A DNA stretch of 7,725 nt from Candidatus Thiodiazotropha taylori (GTDB lineage: Bacteria; Pseudomonadota; Gammaproteobacteria; Chromatiales; Chromatiaceae), in NCBI GenBank assembly GCA_019100305.1, contig JAHRHW010000211.1:1-7725 (forward strand), given 5' to 3'. The notes beneath the pieces were generated by a model. That model saw nothing but the letters and a program-made list of their open reading frames with translations. It was not told where the DNA came from and made no database searches. Position 1 is the first letter of the stretch. Every line of letters begins with the position of its first letter. A program made the position numbers and the translations under genes. This document shows, piece after piece, positions 4,203-7,725 of the stretch.

Positions 4203-6749
4203 TCAGGTCTGAAACAGGGGAATCTCACTGATCGATTCCAAAGGCTCCTCTGCGTGTTGCGGGATGCCGATCAGATAACCCTGGATATAGTCACACCCCT
4301 GCTGCTGAAGAAAGGCCAGCTGAGCTTGGCTCTCCACACCCTCGGCCACCACATCGATCTGGAATGCATGCGCTAATTGAATCATGGCGATCACAAGGCT
4401 GGCATCATAGTTATCCACATTGACATTTTTCACAAAATCACGATCGATCTTCAGTATGTCGAAGGGAAACTGTCGCAGATGACTCAGGGATGCCTGTCCG
4501 GTACCAAAATCGTCCAGTGCGATTCGAGCACCTAGTGCTTTGGCTTGCTGCAGAAAGACATCGGCTTCCGCCAGCTCCTGGGTGAGTGTATCTTCGGTAA
4601 TTTCCAGAATCAGGCTGCCAAGCGGCACCTCTCCGGAGACCAGGTTCTCAAGCAGACCCCGACAAAAGGCTGGGTCGTTGAGCAGTCGTGCGGAGAGATT
4701 GATCGAGACCGCCACCGTCTCTTTTCGCTGCTTACTCTGCTCCTGCTGAAAGGCGATTGCATGGGCCAGCATGGGCTCAAACAGTGTGTTGATCAGGCCC
4801 GTCTCATCCAATACATCGAGAAACACATCAGGGTCCAGCAATCCTCGATCGGGATGATCCCAGCGTAACAACGCCTCGAAACAGAAGAGTCGCCCGGTCC
4901 GGCTCTCAACGATTGGCTGAAAGTGGTAGATAAACTGCTCTGATTCCACCGCCTGACGTATTTCGTTTTCCAGTATCAGGCTATCCGAGGCCCGCTTGGT
5001 CATCTCCCCGCTGAAAAAACGATACGCCGAACGACCCTGGCGTTTTGCCTCATACATCGCGGTATCCGCATCTCTCAACAGGTGCTCAACAGAGATATCG
5101 TCGTGTGGGGCAATGGCGATGCCGATGGATGCCGAGACACGAAGTTCATTATCGGCGATATTGATCGGTTGCTTGATGGCGCTCAGTATCTTCACCGCCA
5201 GAGGCTCCATATCATCCCGGCTGTTGATCCCCTCAATCAGAATCGCAAACTCATCACCACTCAATCTGGCCACCGTATCGGAACTGCGCATCAGTGACGT
5301 CAAGCGTTCCGCGATCACCTTCAACAGCTCATCCCCAACCAGATGCCCGAGACTGTCATTGACCTGCTTGAATCGATCCAGATCGAGGAACATCAAGCCC
5401 ACCATGAGCTCTCCTCTGAGGGCAATCTCCAGGGCATGGGCGAGACGATCCCGAAACAGAATCCGGTTTGGCAGCTGTGTCAGTGCATCATGATGCACCA
5501 TATGATCGAGATGATTCTGCCGGTTGTGTACCTGCCGACGCATCTCACTGAATGCCTCCACCAGATCACGGGTCTCTCTGAGATTGGAACTTGGATGTTT
5601 TGCCGCATCCAGTGAACCGCTGGCTTCCATCTTCAAGGCATGCGCCGTATCCGCAATGGGTTGCAACAGATTTCGTTTGATGAACAGATAGGCGAGCACC
5701 AACATCATCAAACCCATGACTGCCATTACCAGGATAGAGACGGAGAGCCGCTTCGCTGTTTGCGTAAGCTGGGTAATATCCTCTGCGGACTGGGTGTCCA
5801 GACTCAGGTCAACAACCGACAATTTCTGTCGCATCTCATTGAACACCGGCGTAACCTGCTTCTGCATGAAGTTCAGATCCTGCCGCCAGGTCGGCTTCTG
5901 CATAACGTCCCGGACCTGATTGAAGTCAGCCATCCAGGCGAGATAATCCACTTCGATACCACGCAGGGGTTCCACCACCACAAAATCACTATTCTGTTGA
6001 TGGAAATATTTCTGCAGGATGTTTAGACGCTCCATGAAACGGGCAGAGTAGTTGATAATCGTTTCGTACCGCTCCTCAGGCGCGGGATTGGATTTAGCCA
6101 GAAAGATGCCAAATCGATTTGCAATCACCAAACGGAACTCCCCGGTCATTCCCAACCAGAGCCGTTGCATTGATGAGAGCTGCGTGATCAGGTCCATCTG
6201 CTCTTCATCGTCAGATTGGATTTCATGCTGCAGCAACTGCAGATTACCCAACACCCTCTGATTGTAGGGATACATCTCATCAAGCATCAGTTGCATGGCG
6301 GGAAACCAGGCCTGCACGTCCCGTCGAACCTTGATCAACTGATTGATCTGCCGCGTCAGATGCTGCTGGTCAGCCTGCAGGGCCAAAGCAACATCCGAGT
6401 TTCCGGCAGGCAGTCGCTGCAACGACTCTGTCAGGTCGGTCAGAACCTGCTCCAGTTGGATTAATCCATGACTGACACCCTCCGGTTCCTCCTTGACAGG
6501 ATCGATCAGAATTCGCTGCAGATGGTTTTCAATCAAACTCAGTTGTGTCTGGGCATCAGCAAGGACCGCGGAAGCCAGGGTGCGGGATGTAATGTTTGAA
6601 ATCTGCGCCTGGGTAGAGGACTTGACCAGGCTCCAACCCACAAAGGCAAATGCGAGCAGCACCGCACCAACCAGTACCGCCAGGTATGTATAACGCCCCC
6701 GATAGGAGTCAAGTCCCGGTAAGATGGGCCTCTCTCTGTTCAGGCGCAT
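4203..6749 (-). CDS. Membrane-bound c-di-GMP protein with periplasmic sensor, HAMP-like linker, GGDEF and EAL domains
   Basis: The 848-residue inner-membrane protein probably both makes and degrades cyclic di-GMP. TM1 is about 21-43, followed by a mainly helical periplasmic sensor (44-335, no named family recognised), TM2 336-357 and a HAMP-like linker (358-410). In GGDEF (about 420-578), metal and substrate residues D456, N464 and D473 are present; the signature is SGDEF (497-501), usually active. An RxxD inhibitory site (R488-D491) lies five residues before it. In EAL (about 590-835), E625 (EALLRW), N684, E716 (LEITE), D746-D747 (DDFGTG), K767, E803 (AEGVE) and Q823 are all kept, so phosphodiesterase activity is expected. 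The ATG at 6747-6749 has no good Shine-Dalgarno, but an in-frame TGA a few codons upstream rules out a longer start. It stands alone; the signal it senses is unknown. Confidence 0.95.
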   Translation of the reverse strand: MRLNRERPILPGLDSYRGRYTYLAVLVGAVLLAFAFVGWSLVKSSTQAQISNITSRTLASAVLADAQTQLSLIENHLQRILIDPVKEEPEGVSHGLIQLEQVLTDLTESLQRLPAGNSDVALALQADQQHLTRQINQLIKVRRDVQAWFPAMQLMLDEMYPYNQRVLGNLQLLQHEIQSDDEEQMDLITQLSSMQRLWLGMTGEFRLVIANRFGIFLAKSNPAPEERYETIINYSARFMERLNILQKYFHQQNSDFVVVEPLRGIEVDYLAWMADFNQVRDVMQKPTWRQDLNFMQKQVTPVFNEMRQKLSVVDLSLDTQSAEDITQLTQTAKRLSVSILVMAVMGLMMLVLAYLFIKRNLLQPIADTAHALKMEASGSLDAAKHPSSNLRETRDLVEAFSEMRRQVHNRQNHLDHMVHHDALTQLPNRILFRDRLAHALEIALRGELMVGLMFLDLDRFKQVNDSLGHLVGDELLKVIAERLTSLMRSSDTVARLSGDEFAILIEGINSRDDMEPLAVKILSAIKQPINIADNELRVSASIGIAIAPHDDISVEHLLRDADTAMYEAKRQGRSAYRFFSGEMTKRASDSLILENEIRQAVESEQFIYHFQPIVESRTGRLFCFEALLRWDHPDRGLLDPDVFLDVLDETGLINTLFEPMLAHAIAFQQEQSKQRKETVAVSINLSARLLNDPAFCRGLLENLVSGEVPLGSLILEITEDTLTQELAEADVFLQQAKALGARIALDDFGTGQASLSHLRQFPFDILKIDRDFVKNVNVDNYDASLVIAMIQLAHAFQIDVVAEGVESQAQLAFLQQQGCDYIQGYLIGIPQHAEEPLESISEIPLFQT

Positions 6750-6763
6750 GCAGAAAAACTCAT
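6740..6763 (-). CDS. Possible seven-residue upstream ORF overlapping the GGDEF-EAL start
   Basis: ATG at 6761-6763 opens MSFSACA and stops at 6740-6742, overlapping the first codons of the GGDEF-EAL gene in another frame. GGTGA lies four bases before it, a weak ribosome site at short spacing, whereas the large gene has none. Termination-reinitiation coupling is possible, but so short a frame may be chance. Confidence 0.2.
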   Translation of the reverse strand: MSFSACA

Positions 6764-6987
6764 GTTGTCACCAATCCCAGCAAACTAATCCCAAATCACT
6801 GCATAGGATGTTTGGTTTGTCCATTCATTGTTCTTGCTGAAGTATGGATTACTAAATTAAGTCGATCAGTTGATACCAACTCAATTTATCCACTCTTCAA
6901 GTCATGACTCAACGCCTGCTAAATGAGAGTTTGTCTCTGTCAGGGCTTCACGAAATTTGTACTGCGTAATACCTAGTGTATCTCATC

Positions 6988-7104
6988 ATGGAGTCAGTTC
7001 CATTTAGAGCCGCCCGAACAGCCCAGCGCAAGGCTGACCCCAGCATACGGCGTGCTATACAGGCACCACTAAGCAGCGCAGAAGTATACAAGAAGTGGCC
7101 ATGA
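6988..7104 (+). CDS. Possible 38-residue small protein, or part of a small RNA
   Basis: An ATG frame on the plus strand encodes a basic peptide beginning MESVPFRAARTAQRKADPS and ending VYKKWP. A second frame, MIQLTLSN, starts at 7101 and overlaps its stop as ATGA. The strong terminator at 7141-7171 follows in the same direction. No Shine-Dalgarno precedes the ATG and no family is recognised. The DNA can also fold into small stems (CAGC/GCTG at 7022-7034, AGCAT/GTGCT at 7042-7056), so an untranslated RNA or chance are equal alternatives. Confidence 0.2.
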   Translation: MESVPFRAARTAQRKADPSIRRAIQAPLSSAEVYKKWP

Positions 7105-7140
7105 TCCAATTGACTCTGAGCAATTGATTGACGAATAAAT

Positions 7141-7171
7141 AAAAAACCCGGACTTTTGGTCCGGGTTTTTT
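7141..7171. terminator. Strong bidirectional intrinsic terminator
   Basis: CCCGGAC (7147-7153) and GTCCGGG (7159-7165) form a perfect seven-pair GC-rich stem with a five-base loop, flanked by six A on one side and six T on the other. It therefore works on both strands. On the minus strand it ends the anti-sigma factor transcript about 40 bases after the stop; on the plus strand it would end any transcript from the 6950-7140 region. Confidence 0.92.
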
Positions 7172-7207
7172 GTGCACTGGGTTAGATAGACCGGGATCTG
7201 ATAAAGG

Positions 7208-7725
7208 CTATATCTCAGTCAGTTTTCCTTCGAAGACGATTTCACCATGCGGTTTCTCTGCAGGCATATCGTCCATCTCCTCGACGGACACCTTAAACAC
7301 ATTCTCCGATTTCGGCATCATCGGCAGGGGCATTTCATGGCGACCATCATGAGGCAACACCCCGACAGGATGTAGATTCCCATGCTGATCCTCCATCCAC
7401 AATTGACAGGCCTTTCCGGCTGGCAACTGGGTGGGCTCCACCGCACTGACATTGACAAACCCATGATCAGGCTTGGCTGCAACCACCCAGCCGGTGCGAT
7501 CCTGGTCGTTCATCACGACCAGTACATTGTTCATGCCGGTTTCCGGTTGCTGAGTCATCAGCATGACACCAAAAGCCAATACCAGGGTGGCCGCCACCAT
7601 ACCAAGATTGCGCCAGAAACTGAGGCTGTTCCAGAAGCTGGTTCCAGTGGCAGCCTGGGTGTCGCTCTGCCCATGATCGGTGAGACGGGTTTCCACCGCC
7701 TGCCACACCGCATCCGGTGGCGAGA
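7208..7725 (-). CDS. RskA-like anti-sigma factor, C-terminal part (5' end beyond the window)
   Basis: 171 residues are visible. The frame is open to the window edge and reads SPPDAVWQAVETRL before V-W; the PP...W..I..RL segment is the usual linker before the membrane helix in RskA-type proteins, so the GTG at 7706-7708 is not the start. One transmembrane helix (visible residues about 39-56) is followed by the periplasmic RskA C-terminal domain: GWVVAAKPDHGFVNV, then ACQLWMED, then VFKVSVEE and a final GEIVFEGKLTEI, which matches the family's VSLEPAGG...GPVLFTG ending. These proteins hold an ECF sigma factor at the membrane through an N-terminal zinc-binding anti-sigma domain and release it on proteolysis. 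That domain, and a probable upstream sigma factor gene, lie beyond 7725. His and Met are fairly frequent in the periplasmic domain, of uncertain meaning. The terminator at 7141-7171 ends the transcript. Confidence 0.85.
   Translation of the reverse strand, partial: SPPDAVWQAVETRLTDHGQSDTQAATGTSFWNSLSFWRNLGMVAATLVLAFGVMLMTQQPETGMNNVLVVMNDQDRTGWVVAAKPDHGFVNVSAVEPTQLPAGKACQLWMEDQHGNLHPVGVLPHDGRHEMPLPMMPKSENVFKVSVEEMDDMPAEKPHGEIVFEGKLTEI

Larger units (their letters stand above)
6750..7207. other. 458-base region without a confident gene
   Basis: The left half (6760-6960) is AT-rich and must hold the minus-strand promoter of the GGDEF-EAL gene. One weak candidate is TTGAGT and TTAATT 18 bases apart around 6852-6881, which overlaps the short dyad GTTG-ATAC-CAAC (6869-6880). 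The right half (6988-7104) is richer in GC with several small stems and ends in the terminator at 7141-7171. Confidence 0.5.

Noticed and set aside
4996..5493. 165-codon plus-strand open frame inside the GGDEF-EAL gene
   Set aside because: Antisense shadow of a gene with intact catalytic motifs; Ser/Arg-rich composition typical of such shadows.
1..7725. CRISPR array, insertion sequence, defence or biosynthetic cluster
   Set aside because: No regularly spaced repeats, transposase, nuclease, toxin-antitoxin or biosynthetic genes could be seen on either strand.

Overview
The window looks like chromosomal DNA of a gammaproteobacterium of moderate GC content. The evidence is a tRNA-Glu very close to the enterobacterial sequence, a large membrane-bound GGDEF-EAL protein, an RskA-type anti-sigma factor, and a malyl-CoA lyase / ATP-dependent CoA ligase pair of the kind found in autotrophic or C1/C2-assimilating proteobacteria. 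Lineage is inferred; no rRNA or other phylogenetic marker is present. Every confident gene lies on the minus strand, so it is described from right to left in its own reading direction.

Right edge (7208-7725): an RskA-like anti-sigma factor that has lost its N-terminal sigma-binding part to the window edge. It is followed by a strong symmetric intrinsic terminator (7141-7171). From 6750 to 7207 there is no confident gene, only possible small plus-strand elements. Next (4203-6749) is an 848-residue c-di-GMP protein with an apparently complete set of catalytic residues: periplasmic sensor, HAMP-like linker, GGDEF, EAL. A complete tRNA-Glu(UUC) lies at 3865-3940, followed by a two-helix membrane protein of 104 residues (3301-3615). 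A decayed EAL-domain fragment (2875-3231) follows, with two frameshifts that can be located to within a few bases. A membrane-anchored periplasmic protein resembling FixH/YtkA-like domains (2204-2716) comes next.

Left part (1-1716): a tight two-gene transcript with malyl-CoA lyase first. It overlaps by GTGA with the beta subunit of a succinyl-CoA/malate-CoA ligase, which runs off the left edge. Together these would interconvert malate, malyl-CoA, and acetyl-CoA plus glyoxylate. The 487-base leader upstream of the lyase is unusual: it holds three inverted repeats and a 54-codon open frame with a CPxCGY motif that ends exactly on the largest hairpin.

I did not find a multi-gene novel system. 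The points most worth a second look are the lyase leader region, the possible small plus-strand RNA or peptide before the terminator at 7141, the EAL relic, and a seven-codon frame overlapping the start of the GGDEF-EAL gene.
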